Under the pieces are notes generated by a model. That model worked only from the letters and a program-made list of their open reading frames with translations, was not told the DNA's origin and searched no databases. A stretch of DNA of 64,000 bases, taken from Pseudomonadota bacterium (lineage in GTDB: Bacteria; Pseudomonadota; Gammaproteobacteria; Xanthomonadales; Xanthomonadaceae). A program made the position numbers and the translations under genes. The stretch covers positions 67,120 through 131,119 of the forward strand of contig JAEWFT010000021.1 in the NCBI GenBank assembly GCA_023388715.1. Reading direction: 5' to 3'. Positions 8,631 through 19,645 of this stretch are shown here, one piece after another; positions within the stretch are counted from its first letter, which is position 1; each line of letters opens with the position of its first letter.

Positions 8631-10289
8631 CTAGTGTTCCAGCAGGCGGGCCGCGGCGGCGCGCGCCTCGTCGGTGACCCGGGCACCGCCCAGCATGCGG
8701 GCAATCTCGTCGATGCGGCCCGCCGCATCCAGCAACTGGACCGCGGACTGCGTCATTCCGTCGGCTGCGGCTTTGCTCACCCGGTACTGGGCGTGGCCCG
8801 CCGCCGCCACCTGCGGCTGGTGGGTGACGCACAGCACCTGGCGCGGCGCGCCCAGCGCGCGCAATTTCGCGCCCACCGCGGCCGCCACCGCGCCCCCGAT
8901 GCCGGCATCGACCTCGTCGAACACCATCGTCGGGATCGCATCGAGGCCAAGGGTGGCCACCTCGATCGCCAGCGAGATGCGGGACAGCTCGCCGCCCGAG
9001 GCCACCTTGCGCAGCGGGCGCGGCGGCTGCCCCGCATTGGCGGAGACCAGCAACTCGACGCGTTCGGCGCCGTTGGGATCCGGCGCCGTTGCCTCCGCCA
9101 AGGGCTCGAGCGCGACCTCGAAGCGGCCACCCTCCATCCCCAGTTCGGCGATCAGCGCCGCCACCATGGTCCCCAGGGTGTCGGCGGCCTTGCGCCGCGA
9201 TGCGCCCAGCGTCTCCGCAGCCGAGCGCCAGTCGGCAAGGTGGCGGGCGATCTCGCGGTCCAGCGCGGCAAGACGCGCGTCCGCGTCGGCCAGCGAGTCC
9301 AGCTCCCCCTGCAGCGCCTCGCGATGCGCATGCAGTTGCGCGACCGGCACCCGGTGCTTGCGCGCCAGGTCCTGGATGCGCACCAGCTGCTGCTCCATGC
9401 CCGCAAGGGCGGCGGGATCCAGGTCGAGCGCGTCGCGGATGCGGGCGAGCAGGGCGGTGGCTTCCTCCAGCTGGATCCCGGCCGACTCCAGCATCACGTC
9501 GACCTCGGCAAGGCCGGGCTCGTTGCCCGCCTGCCGCTGCAGTTCGGCGCGGATGCGGCCGAGCCGGCTGGCGAGCGCATCGTCGCCGGCCATGGCCTCC
9601 AGCGCGGTCTCGCACACCCCGATGAGGGTGGCGGCATTGGCATGGCGGCGGTGGCTGGCGTCGAGCTCGGCCAGCGCCGCCGCGTCCAGCGATTCGCCCT
9701 CGAGTTCCTCCAGCTGGTGGCGCAGCCACGCCTGGCGCTCGGCCACGTCGCCGCGTGCCAGCAGCGCCTCGCGCTCGCCGTGCAGGCGCTTCCACGCCGC
9801 AGCGGCCTCGCGTACCGCTGCCAGCAGCTGCGGGTGGCGGGCGTAGGCATCGAGCAGCTGCAGCTGGCGCGGACGTGCCAAGAGCGCCTGCTGCTCGTGC
9901 TGGCCGTGGATCTCGACCAGCAGCGCCGCCAGGTCCGCCAGCTGCGACACCGGGACCGGGCGGCCATTGATCCAGGCCCGCGATCCACCGTCCGCGCGCA
10001 GCGTCCGCCGCAACTGGCATGCATCGCCATCGTCCAGTTCGGCCTCGCGCAGCCAGTCGCGGGCGGCCGGGCAATCCTGCAGCGCGAATTCGGCCTGCAG
10101 TTCCGCGCGCTGCGCGCCGTGGCGCACGGCGCCGGCGTCGGCGCGCGCCCCGCCGAGGAAGCCCAGCGCATCGACCAGCAGCGACTTGCCGGCGCCGGTC
10201 TCGCCCGAGATCACGGTCAGGCCCGGGCCGAACTCGAGTTCGGCTCCGGCAACCACGGCGAAATCACGGATGGACAGGCGGCGCAGCAT
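8631..10289 (-). CDS. recN: DNA repair ATPase RecN
   Basis: 552-residue SMC-like protein for double-strand break repair. The N-terminal half-ATPase has Walker A GETGAGKS (about residues 29-36), long coiled-coil segments occupy about residues 155-365, and the C-terminal half-ATPase carries the ABC signature SGGELSRI, Walker B VFDEVDAGIGG and the switch THQPQVAA. Length is typical. Transcribed away from hrcA with 77 bp between the starts and convergent with fur. Confidence 0.97.
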   Translation of the reverse strand: MLRRLSIRDFAVVAGAELEFGPGLTVISGETGAGKSLLVDALGFLGGARADAGAVRHGAQRAELQAEFALQDCPAARDWLREAELDDGDACQLRRTLRADGGSRAWINGRPVPVSQLADLAALLVEIHGQHEQQALLARPRQLQLLDAYARHPQLLAAVREAAAAWKRLHGEREALLARGDVAERQAWLRHQLEELEGESLDAAALAELDASHRRHANAATLIGVCETALEAMAGDDALASRLGRIRAELQRQAGNEPGLAEVDVMLESAGIQLEEATALLARIRDALDLDPAALAGMEQQLVRIQDLARKHRVPVAQLHAHREALQGELDSLADADARLAALDREIARHLADWRSAAETLGASRRKAADTLGTMVAALIAELGMEGGRFEVALEPLAEATAPDPNGAERVELLVSANAGQPPRPLRKVASGGELSRISLAIEVATLGLDAIPTMVFDEVDAGIGGAVAAAVGAKLRALGAPRQVLCVTHQPQVAAAGHAQYRVSKAAADGMTQSAVQLLDAAGRIDEIARMLGGARVTDEARAAAARLLEH

Positions 10290-10366
10290 GGTGGCGCATT
10301 GTGCCTGCAGCAGGCGCGCGGCCGGAAGCGCTTGCGCGCGGGCGGGGCCGGCCTTACAAGGGAACG

Positions 10367-11428
10367 ATGAGCCGCCGTCCCGCCGACATCGCCAGCGATC
10401 CGCGCGCCCGCGCGCTGCTGCGCACGCTGGTGGCGCGGCACGTGCGCGACGGCGGCCCGGTCGGGTCGCAGACGCTGGCCCGCCACGCCGGGCTGGATGT
10501 AAGCCCCGCGACCATCCGCAACATCCTCGCGTCGATGGAGGAGGCCGGGCTGCTGACCGCGCCCCACACATCGGCCGGCCGCGTGCCGACGGCGCAGGGT
10601 TACCGCCTCTTCGTGGATTCGCTGCTGCAGCTCAGGCCGCTTCCGGAAGGCGACCTCAACCGGTTGCGCAACGAGCTTCCCAGCGGCGCCGGCACGCAGG
10701 CCCTGCTGGGCCACACGTCCGAGCTGCTGTCGGCGATGACCCGTTTTGCCGGCATGGTCAGCGTGCCACGGCGCGAGAGCTTCGCCTTCCGCCAGATCGA
10801 ATTCGTCGCGCTGGACCCGCAGCGGGTGCTGGCGATCCTGGTGTTCGCCGATGGCGAGGTGCAGAACCGCGTGGTGCAGGTGCGGCGCGCATTCGATCCG
10901 GCCGAGCTGGAGCAGGCCGCCCACTACCTCAACCAGCAGTTCGCCGGCCAACCGCTTTCGCGCATCCGCGAGGCATTGCTGCGCGAGTTGCGCAACGCCC
11001 GCAGCGAGATGGAACGGTTGCTGGCAAGCTCGGTGGAGCTCGCCGAGCAGGCGCTGGCGCCGGCACCGGAGGACATGCTGGTGTCCGGCCAGACCCGGCT
11101 GATGGGGCTGCAGGACCTGCACGACCTCGACCGCCTGCGCGCCCTGTTCGAGGCGTTCGCGGAGAAGCGCGAACTGCTGCAGTTGCTGGAGCGCACGGCC
11201 AAGGCGCCCGGCCTGCGGGTGTTCATTGGCGAGGAAACCGGCCTGGCGCCACTGGAAGGCATGTCGCTGGTCAGCGCGCCCTACGGCAGCGAGGGGCGGG
11301 TGCTGGGCGTGCTGGGGGTGATCGGCCCCAGCCGGATGGCGTACGAGCGCGTGATCCCGGTGGTGGAGGCCACCGCTGCCGCGCTGGGCGAGGCGCTCGA
11401 CCCGGCGCAGGGCGGCTCCACCGGTTGA
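10367..11428 (+). CDS. hrcA: Heat-inducible transcription repressor HrcA
   Basis: 353-residue repressor of class I heat-shock genes that binds the CIRCE operator and is folded by GroEL. The N-terminal winged helix (GGPVGSQTLARHAGLDVSPA, TIRNILASMEEAGLL, SAGRVPTAQGYR) and the C-terminal GAF-like domain (VFIGEETGLAPLEGMSLV, GVLGVIGPSRMAYERVIPVV) are intact. It heads the hrcA-grpE-dnaK-dnaJ run. By eye I found no TTAGCACTC/GAGTGCTAA CIRCE copy between 10290 and 12110, so its operators may lie elsewhere (for example groESL), or be diverged. Confidence 0.97.
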   Translation: MSRRPADIASDPRARALLRTLVARHVRDGGPVGSQTLARHAGLDVSPATIRNILASMEEAGLLTAPHTSAGRVPTAQGYRLFVDSLLQLRPLPEGDLNRLRNELPSGAGTQALLGHTSELLSAMTRFAGMVSVPRRESFAFRQIEFVALDPQRVLAILVFADGEVQNRVVQVRRAFDPAELEQAAHYLNQQFAGQPLSRIREALLRELRNARSEMERLLASSVELAEQALAPAPEDMLVSGQTRLMGLQDLHDLDRLRALFEAFAEKRELLQLLERTAKAPGLRVFIGEETGLAPLEGMSLVSAPYGSEGRVLGVLGVIGPSRMAYERVIPVVEATAAALGEALDPAQGGSTG

Positions 11429-11494
11429 ATCGGGCCGCGGTCGACCCCATTGCGGAGGCGGACGCGGCAACCGGCCGCAACACAAGCCCCGGAC

Positions 11495-11998
11495 ATGACC
11501 CAGGAAATCAACGAGCAGGACTTGCAGGATGCCCGCGACGCGGGTGACACGGACGAGCTGGAGGCGCTGCGCGCCGAGGTCGAACAGCTCAAGGCGCAAT
11601 CGCTGCTGGAGCGCGCCGACCTCGACAACCAGCGCAAGCGCTTGGCGCGTGAACTGGAGATGGCGCGCAAGTTCGCCAACGAGCGCCTGCTGGGCGACCT
11701 GCTGCCAGTGCTCGACAGCCTGGAGGCCGGCCTTGCCAACGCGCCGGCAGAGGATCCGCTGCGCGCTGGGCTGGAGCTGACCCAGCGGCAGTTGCTGCGG
11801 GTGGCTGAATCCAACGGCCTGCAGGAAGTAGCGCCTGCGGCGGGCGACGCCTTCGATCCGGAGCGCCACCAGGCGATGAGCGTGAGCGAGGCCGAAGGCG
11901 TGGCGCCGGGCGCGGTCGCGCAGCTGTTCCAGCGCGGCTACGTGCTGAACGACCGGCTGCTGCGACCGGCGCTGGTGGTGGTCGCCGCCTCCGACTGA
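11495..11998 (+). CDS. grpE: Nucleotide exchange factor GrpE
   Basis: 167-residue cochaperone that releases ADP from DnaK. An acidic N-terminus is followed by the long dimerising coiled coil (about residues 20-75, LEALRAEVEQLKAQSLLERADLDN) and the C-terminal beta domain with PERHQAMSV and GYVLNDRLLRPALVVVA. ATG 11495 starts 66 bp after hrcA. It lies 112 bp before dnaK, with a GC-rich inverted repeat and a sigma-32-like promoter in between. Confidence 0.97.
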   Translation: MTQEINEQDLQDARDAGDTDELEALRAEVEQLKAQSLLERADLDNQRKRLARELEMARKFANERLLGDLLPVLDSLEAGLANAPAEDPLRAGLELTQRQLLRVAESNGLQEVAPAAGDAFDPERHQAMSVSEAEGVAPGAVAQLFQRGYVLNDRLLRPALVVVAASD

Positions 11999-12024
11999 CC
12001 CGGATTTTCGCGGCGCGGCGCGCC

Positions 12025-12053
12025 CTTGAAGCCGCGCCGCGCCTCCCCCACAT
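12025..12053 (+). promoter_or_regulatory. Candidate sigma-32 heat-shock promoter of dnaK
   Basis: CTTGAAG (12025-12031), a 14-bp gap and CCCCACAT (12046-12053), against the sigma-32 consensus CTTGAAA and CCCCATNT with a 13-17 bp gap. Transcription would start about 50 nt before the dnaK ATG. The -35 sits in the loop of a GGCGCGGC / GCCGCGCC inverted repeat after grpE. Confidence 0.65.
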
Positions 12054-12110
12054 CAGCGACATCGGCGCCCTGCGCCCCCGACATTCCAAGCATTCAAGAG
12101 GACACCCGAC

Positions 12111-14048
<1,938 letters not shown>

Positions 14049-14134
14049 CCGGCCAGCAGGGCAACGGGGCGGGCAGGCCGGTGGTCTGCCCGTCGCCGTG
14101 ACAGGAGCCGCGATCCCACGATGAAGCCGTCCCG

Positions 14135-15262
14135 ATGAGCAAGCGCGATTACTACGAAGTGCTGGGCGTTGCCCGCAACGCCAGCGACGAAGAGCTGAAA
14201 AAGGCCTATCGCCGCTCCGCGATGAAGTACCACCCGGACCGCAATCCCGGTGACGACGAGGCGCTGGCGAAGTTCAAGGAGTGCAAGGAGGCCTACGACG
14301 TGCTGTCTGACGGCGGCAAGCGCCGCCTCTACGACACCCACGGGCACGCGGCGTTCGAGCACGGGATGGGCGGCGGCAATGCCGGGCCCGGCTTCCACGG
14401 CGATGTCGGCGACATCTTCGGCGACATTTTCGGCAACATTTTCGGCGGCGGCGCCCGCCAGGGTCCGCGCCGCGGCGCGGACATCGGCTACGTCATCGAG
14501 CTCGACCTCGAGGAAGCGGTCGCCGGCATCGAGAAGCGCATCGAGATACCGGCCATGGCCAGCTGCGAGCCGTGCAAGGGCAGCGGCTCCGAGGACGGCA
14601 GGATCGACACCTGCGGGACCTGCCACGGACGCGGCCAGGTGCGGATGCAGCGCGGCCCGTTCGCCATGCAGGCCCCGTGCCCCCACTGCGGCGGGGTCGG
14701 CAAGACGATCGTCAATCCGTGCCGTCATTGCGACGGCGCCGGTCGGGTGGAGGAAGAGAAGGCCCTGCAGGTGAAGATCCCGGCGGGCGTGGACAATGGT
14801 GATCGCATCCGCCTGGCCGGCGAGGGCGAGGCCGGGGCGCCGGGCATGCCGCCGGGCGACCTTTACGTCGAGGTGCGGGTGCGCCCGCACGAGTTCTTCC
14901 AGCGCGATGGCGACGACCTGCAGTGCGAGGTGCCCATCCGCATCTCGCAGGCCGCGCTCGGCGACACCGTGCGCGTGCCCACGCTGGGAGGCGACGTCGA
15001 ACTGCGGATCCCGGCGGAAACCCAGACCGGGAAGGTGTTCCGGTTGCGCGACAAGGGCGTCAAGTCCGTCCGCAGCCGCCAGCCCGGCGACCTCTACTGC
15101 AAGGTGGTAGTGGAGACACCGGTCAACCTGACCCCCGAACAGCGCGAATTGCTGGAGCAGTTCGAGGCCAGTTTCAGCGGCGAGGACGCCCGGCGGCATT
15201 CGCCGCGTTCGGCCACCTTCCTGGATGGTGTCCGCGGGTTCTGGGACCGGATGGTGTCCTGA
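14135..15262 (+). CDS. dnaJ: Chaperone DnaJ
   Basis: 375-residue Hsp40 cochaperone. J domain (residues 1-70) with YHPDRNPG; G/F-rich linker (residues about 75-115, GDIFGDIFGNIFGGGAR); four zinc-finger repeats CEPCKGSG, CGTCHGRG, CPHCGGVG and CRHCDGAG; then the C-terminal substrate domains. ATG 14135 gives the standard SKRDYYEVLGV start. Between dnaK and dnaJ is a hairpin (CGGGCAG 14070-14076 with CTGCCCG 14086-14092) lacking a T-run, which may lower dnaJ expression relative to dnaK. Confidence 0.98.
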   Translation: MSKRDYYEVLGVARNASDEELKKAYRRSAMKYHPDRNPGDDEALAKFKECKEAYDVLSDGGKRRLYDTHGHAAFEHGMGGGNAGPGFHGDVGDIFGDIFGNIFGGGARQGPRRGADIGYVIELDLEEAVAGIEKRIEIPAMASCEPCKGSGSEDGRIDTCGTCHGRGQVRMQRGPFAMQAPCPHCGGVGKTIVNPCRHCDGAGRVEEEKALQVKIPAGVDNGDRIRLAGEGEAGAPGMPPGDLYVEVRVRPHEFFQRDGDDLQCEVPIRISQAALGDTVRVPTLGGDVELRIPAETQTGKVFRLRDKGVKSVRSRQPGDLYCKVVVETPVNLTPEQRELLEQFEASFSGEDARRHSPRSATFLDGVRGFWDRMVS

Positions 15263-15355
15263 CCGGGGATCCCGCGCATTTCCTGACCTGAATCACCACA
15301 CCGTGCCGCACGGAAGCTGTATGGTTTGGGGCGTCGCACCTCCCCCGAGCTTCCC

Positions 15356-17560
15356 GTGACACACAACCCCCACGCGCCCGATCCGGTTGCCCATCCGCCA
15401 ACCTCCGGCCCGCGGCTGCTGGATGCGCTACAGGCCCAACTGGTTCCAGCCGTCGTCCCCGCGCTGGATCGCGCTTTGGGGCGCGTCGACGACTACCTGT
15501 TCGATCGCAGTCAGACCGGCGACGAGTCCCTGGGGCTTACCGCGCTGCGCGACCTGCGGCAGGTCCGTGCGCAGCTCCTGAAGCGCTTCGAGCAGACCCT
15601 CCTGGTCGGTTTCCGCGGGCTGCGCCAAGGCCAGCCCGAAGCCAAGCAGGTGGGCGCACGGGCCCTGAGCCTGCTGTCGGAGGAAGGGTTGGAGGAGCAA
15701 CTGGCCACCGAACAGCTGGCCGAGAGCCTCACCCGCCAGCACGCACCGGCGCTGGAACTGCTCGCGCACCGGATACCGAGGCTGTACGGGCAGCAGGGCG
15801 AGCTTGCGCCTGCCGCCAACCCGATGTCGCCGCGCTTCGTCGCCACCGCGCTGGCGAATGCAATGGACGGGATGCCGCTGGACACCGCGATCAGGATCGT
15901 GGTGTTCAAGTTCCTCGAGCGCGAGCTGCAGGCAGTGCTTCCCGCCGTCTACGACAGTAGCAATGCGACGCTGGTGAGGGCAGGGATCCTTCCGACCCTG
16001 CGCCCGGTCGCCCAGGCCGAACCCGCGCCTGCCCCCGCGCCACGTGGAGAGCCTGCCCCGGGAGCTGCGGATCCGCGTCAACCGGCAGCGTCCTATCCGG
16101 TCGGCGAGGACATCAGCCCGGCGGACCAGGCGTTGTTCACCGGGCTGCTGGGCCTGCTGCGGGGCTGGCGCGCAGTCGCGGCCCCCGCCGGCGCGGTACC
16201 AGAACCCGATGCTGGGCCTGCCCGGGTACTGACATCGCGCGACCTCCTGTCGGTGCTGAACCTGCTGCAGCGCGAACCCGGCGGCATGCGCATGGATCCG
16301 GTGAGCGGCGGCGAGCTCCCGCTGGGGCAGCAGCTGCGCCAGCAGGTGGTGCGCGGCGCACGCAAGATCGGCGTCCCCGGCGACAACCTCCAGTTGGATG
16401 GCCTGGACGAGGACGCCGTCGACCTGGTCGCACTGCTGTTCGACGTCCTCCTGGATGGGCCGCAGTACGACAGCCAGGTACGGCACAAGATCGGGCGGAT
16501 GCTGGTGCCCTACGTCAAGGTCGCGGTGGCCGACCGCCGCATGTTCCTCTCGCGCCAGCATCCGGCGCGGCGGCTGCTCAACACCGTGGCCGAGGCCTGC
16601 GAGGGCAACCATGGCGAAGCCCCGCAGGAGCGCCAGCTGCTCGAGCGCGTCGATGATGTGATCGAACGCCTGGTCGCCGAGTTCAACGAGGACGTGGCGA
16701 TCTTCGAGATGCTGGAGCAGGAGCTGCGCGGCTACATGGCGCAGCACCGCAAGCGTGCCGAGCTGGCGGAGAAGCGTGCCGCCGAGACCCAGCACGGGCG
16801 GGAAAAGCTCGAGCAGGCGCGGCTGCAGGTGCGCAGCGACATGGAGCCCCGCCGCGGCGCGCGCCAGCTGCCGCGCGTGATCGACGAGTTCCTCACCCGC
16901 TACGCCGCCCACCACCTCACCCAGGTGGTGCTGCGCGAAGGCCGGTCTGCGCTTGCGTATGACGAGGCGCTCACTGCGATCGACGCGATCCTGCTGGCCT
17001 TCGACTATGCGGAGCTGGGCGCCAATCCGGCCGACCTGCCGGCGCTCCCGCGGGCACAGCTGGAGACGATCCTCGCCAGTTCCGGCTGCGTGGGCGTCGC
17101 GGCGCAGGGCGCGCTGGACCTGGTGGAGGATGCGATCGCGCGCCTGTCCAAGGGCGAGCGCGCCACCGAGAACACCAGCCGGATGCCGGAGCAGGTCTTG
17201 GCGCCCGAGCCGATCCGGCCGGAGGCCCATGCATCCGAGCTCGCACTGGTCGGCGGGACCGACCGGCTGGACTACGATGCGTCGGCGCTGGAGCAGATGC
17301 GCACGCTCAAGGTGGGCAGCTGGCTGAACTTGGCCACCGCCACCGGCCGCATGGAGCCCGCCAAGGTCTCCTGGGTCAGCCCGATCTCCGGGCGCCTGCT
17401 GCTGGTCAATCGCCGGGGCATCCGCGTGCTGGTGGCCTCGGTGGAGGAGCTGGCGGCGATGGAGAAGCTGGGCAAGGCCCAGCTGCGCGAAGGCGACACC
17501 CCGTTCGAAGGCGCGATGCATGAAGTAGCCGAACGCCTGCGCAGCGCCGTGGGGACCTGA
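15356..17560 (+). CDS. DUF1631 family protein
   Basis: 734-residue cytoplasmic protein of the DUF1631 family, common in gamma- and betaproteobacteria. A helical N-terminal half (residues about 20-220) is followed by a low-complexity Ala/Pro linker (about 222-245), a helical middle region with a probable coiled coil (about 455-500, KRAELAEKRAAETQHGREKLEQARLQ) and a C-terminal beta-rich segment (about 635-690, LKVGSWLNL ... KVSWVSPISGRLLLVNRRG). That last segment resembles PilZ-like c-di-GMP-binding domains, though the RxxxR motif is not evident. GTG 15356 is used; a TTG 30 bp upstream is possible. Function unknown. Confidence 0.82.
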   Translation: MTHNPHAPDPVAHPPTSGPRLLDALQAQLVPAVVPALDRALGRVDDYLFDRSQTGDESLGLTALRDLRQVRAQLLKRFEQTLLVGFRGLRQGQPEAKQVGARALSLLSEEGLEEQLATEQLAESLTRQHAPALELLAHRIPRLYGQQGELAPAANPMSPRFVATALANAMDGMPLDTAIRIVVFKFLERELQAVLPAVYDSSNATLVRAGILPTLRPVAQAEPAPAPAPRGEPAPGAADPRQPAASYPVGEDISPADQALFTGLLGLLRGWRAVAAPAGAVPEPDAGPARVLTSRDLLSVLNLLQREPGGMRMDPVSGGELPLGQQLRQQVVRGARKIGVPGDNLQLDGLDEDAVDLVALLFDVLLDGPQYDSQVRHKIGRMLVPYVKVAVADRRMFLSRQHPARRLLNTVAEACEGNHGEAPQERQLLERVDDVIERLVAEFNEDVAIFEMLEQELRGYMAQHRKRAELAEKRAAETQHGREKLEQARLQVRSDMEPRRGARQLPRVIDEFLTRYAAHHLTQVVLREGRSALAYDEALTAIDAILLAFDYAELGANPADLPALPRAQLETILASSGCVGVAAQGALDLVEDAIARLSKGERATENTSRMPEQVLAPEPIRPEAHASELALVGGTDRLDYDASALEQMRTLKVGSWLNLATATGRMEPAKVSWVSPISGRLLLVNRRGIRVLVASVEELAAMEKLGKAQLREGDTPFEGAMHEVAERLRSAVGT

Positions 17561-17607
17561 CCGTCCGACAGTTGTAGCAGCGCGCCGCGCTGGTTAGCCT
17601 GCCGGGC

Positions 17608-18321
17608 ATGGACACGCGCGTGCGACTCCTCCTGCATGGTGCCAACGGGCGCATGGGCCAGGCCCTGCAGCGCCTGTGTGGCGATCCGGATTCCGGCTGC
17701 AGCATCGTCGCGGCGGTTGCGCGCCGGGTTCGGGCGCGGGTGGTCGATGGAGTGCCGCAGTTCGCCGCCAGCGAACTTGCCGGCGTGCCGGATTTCGACG
17801 TCGCGGTCGACTTCAGCCTGCCGGAAGGCTTCGATGCGGTGCTTGCCGTCTGCAGCAAGCGTGGCAAGCCGCTGGTATCCGGCACCACCGGGCTGTCGCC
17901 GGCGCAGCTGGATGCGCTGGAGCAGGCATCCGGCCGGATCCCGGTGGTGTGGGCCAGCAATTTCAGCCTCGGGGTGGCGCTCCTGCATGACCTGGTCGAG
18001 CGCGCGGCCCGCGCGCTGCCGGGCTGGGACTGCGACATCGTCGAGGCGCACCACGCGCGCAAGCTGGACGCCCCGTCAGGCACCGCGCTGACGCTGGGCG
18101 CCGCGGCGGAGGAGGGCGGCGCGCAGCCGCGTTATGCCTCGCTGCGCGCCGGCGACATCGTCGGCGAACACATCGTGCAGTTCGCCGGGATGGGCGAGCG
18201 CATCGAGCTTGTGCACCGCGCCGGCAACCGCGACATCTTCGCGCGTGGCGCGCTGCACGTGGCGCGCCGGTTGCACGGTCGCGGACCCGGCCGCTACCAG
18301 CTGCGCGACCTGCTCGACTGA
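17608..18321 (+). CDS. dapB: 4-hydroxy-tetrahydrodipicolinate reductase
   Basis: NAD(P)H-dependent enzyme of lysine and diaminopimelate synthesis. 237 residues; the nucleotide loop is GANGRMG, followed by FSLPEGF, SGTTGL, the substrate-site segment EAHHARKLDAPSGTAL and GMGERIELVHRAGNRDIFARGAL. It is slightly shorter than E. coli DapB (273 aa), as in related xanthomonads. The PNFSxG motif appears here as SNFSLGVALL. It stands 47 bp after the DUF1631 gene and upstream of the carA promoter region. Confidence 0.95.
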   Translation: MDTRVRLLLHGANGRMGQALQRLCGDPDSGCSIVAAVARRVRARVVDGVPQFAASELAGVPDFDVAVDFSLPEGFDAVLAVCSKRGKPLVSGTTGLSPAQLDALEQASGRIPVVWASNFSLGVALLHDLVERAARALPGWDCDIVEAHHARKLDAPSGTALTLGAAAEEGGAQPRYASLRAGDIVGEHIVQFAGMGERIELVHRAGNRDIFARGALHVARRLHGRGPGRYQLRDLLD

Positions 18322-18331
18322 ACGCCTCGGG

Positions 18332-18361
18332 CTGGCACCCAGGGTGCCTTGCCGGTACAAT
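18332..18361 (+). promoter_or_regulatory. Probable promoter of carA
   Basis: CTGGCA (18332-18337), an 18-bp spacer and TACAAT (18356-18361) in the 119-bp gap between dapB and carA. It gives a leader of roughly 70 nt. No arginine or pyrimidine operator could be identified by eye. Confidence 0.5.
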
Positions 18362-18440
18362 TCCCGCTCGCCTGACACCCCGCTCCGAACGGCCTCGCCC
18401 GTATCGGCGCTTTCTTGCAACCCCACGCAGGGCGACGCCT

Positions 18441-19604
18441 TTGAACCTACCCGCAATCCTCGTGCTTGAAGACGGCACGGTCTTCGAGGGCCAGTCCGTG
18501 GGCGCAAGCGGCCTCTCGGTTGGCGAAGTGGTGTTCAACACCGCGATGACCGGCTACCAGGAAGTGCTGACCGATCCGTCCTACGCACGCCAGCTGGTGA
18601 CCCTGACCTACCCGCACATCGGCAACACCGGCTGCACCCCGCAGGACGACGAATCCGACCGCGCATGGGCTGCCGGCCTGATCGTGCGCGACGTCCCGCG
18701 CCGGCCCAGCAGCTGGCGCAGCGAGGTGCCGCTGCCGCAGTGGCTGCAGGCGCAGGGCGTGGTTGCGATTGCCGGAATCGACACCCGCAAGCTGACCCGC
18801 CTGCTGCGCGAGCGCGGCAGCATGTCGGGGGCGCTGTTGGCGGCCTCCGCGCCCGGCGAGACGCTGGATGTCGACAAGGCGCTGGAAGCCGCGCGCAAGT
18901 TCCCCGGCCTGAAGGGGATGGACCTGGCCAAGGTCGTCTCGACCACGACGCCGTATCGCTGGAACGAGGGCCCGCTGGACCTGGACCGCGATGTCTTCAT
19001 CGCGCCGGAGCCGCGCTACAAGGTAGTGGCCTATGATTTCGGCGCCAAGCGCAACATCCTGCGCATGCTGGCCGAGCGCGGCTGCGACGTCCATGTGGTG
19101 CCGGCGCAGACGCCCGCCAACGAGGTGCTGGCGATGGCGCCCGACGGGGTGTTCCTGTCCAACGGCCCTGGCGATCCTGAGCCCTGCGATTACGCGATCG
19201 CCGCCATCCGCGAATTCACCGCGCGCAAGCTGCCGCTGTTCGGCATCTGCCTCGGGCACCAGCTGCTAGGCCTTGCTGCCGGCGCGCGCAGCATGAAGAT
19301 GACCCATGGCCACCATGGCGCCAACCACCCGGTGCAGGCGCTGGCCGGTCCGGACGGCCCCGCGCAGGTGCTGATCACCTCGCAGAACCACGGCTTCTGC
19401 ATCGACGAAGCCACCTTGCCGGCCAACGTGCGGGTCACCCACCGCTCGCTGTTCGACGGCACCAACCAGGGCATCGAACTGACCGATGCCCCGGCCTTCA
19501 GTTTCCAGGGGCATCCGGAGGCGGCGCCAGGCCCGCACGACGTTGCCCCGTTGTTCGACCGCTTCATCCGCGCGATGGAACGCACCCGCCGGACCGGCGC
19601 GTGA
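18441..19604 (+). CDS. carA: Carbamoyl-phosphate synthase small subunit
   Basis: Glutamine amidotransferase subunit (387 aa) that delivers ammonia to CarB for carbamoyl phosphate, feeding arginine and pyrimidine synthesis. It has the CPSase small-chain N-terminal domain (VGEVVFNTAMTGYQEVLTDPSY) and a C-terminal class I glutaminase with nucleophile Cys in FGICLGHQLLGLA and His/Glu in QGHPEAAPGP. The start is TTG at 18441; no in-frame ATG or GTG would give the conserved NLPAILVLEDGTVFEG beginning. carB follows, but separated by an S9 peptidase gene. Confidence 0.97.
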   Translation: MNLPAILVLEDGTVFEGQSVGASGLSVGEVVFNTAMTGYQEVLTDPSYARQLVTLTYPHIGNTGCTPQDDESDRAWAAGLIVRDVPRRPSSWRSEVPLPQWLQAQGVVAIAGIDTRKLTRLLRERGSMSGALLAASAPGETLDVDKALEAARKFPGLKGMDLAKVVSTTTPYRWNEGPLDLDRDVFIAPEPRYKVVAYDFGAKRNILRMLAERGCDVHVVPAQTPANEVLAMAPDGVFLSNGPGDPEPCDYAIAAIREFTARKLPLFGICLGHQLLGLAAGARSMKMTHGHHGANHPVQALAGPDGPAQVLITSQNHGFCIDEATLPANVRVTHRSLFDGTNQGIELTDAPAFSFQGHPEAAPGPHDVAPLFDRFIRAMERTRRTGA

Positions 19605-19645
19605 TCCGGGCCTTGCGGAACACACACGACCCGGGAGGGGGTTCA

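Noticed and set aside
11999..12045. Inverted repeat GGCGCGGC/GCCGCGCC as a grpE terminator
   Set aside because: No T-run follows and it overlaps the heat-shock promoter elements; termination cannot be claimed.
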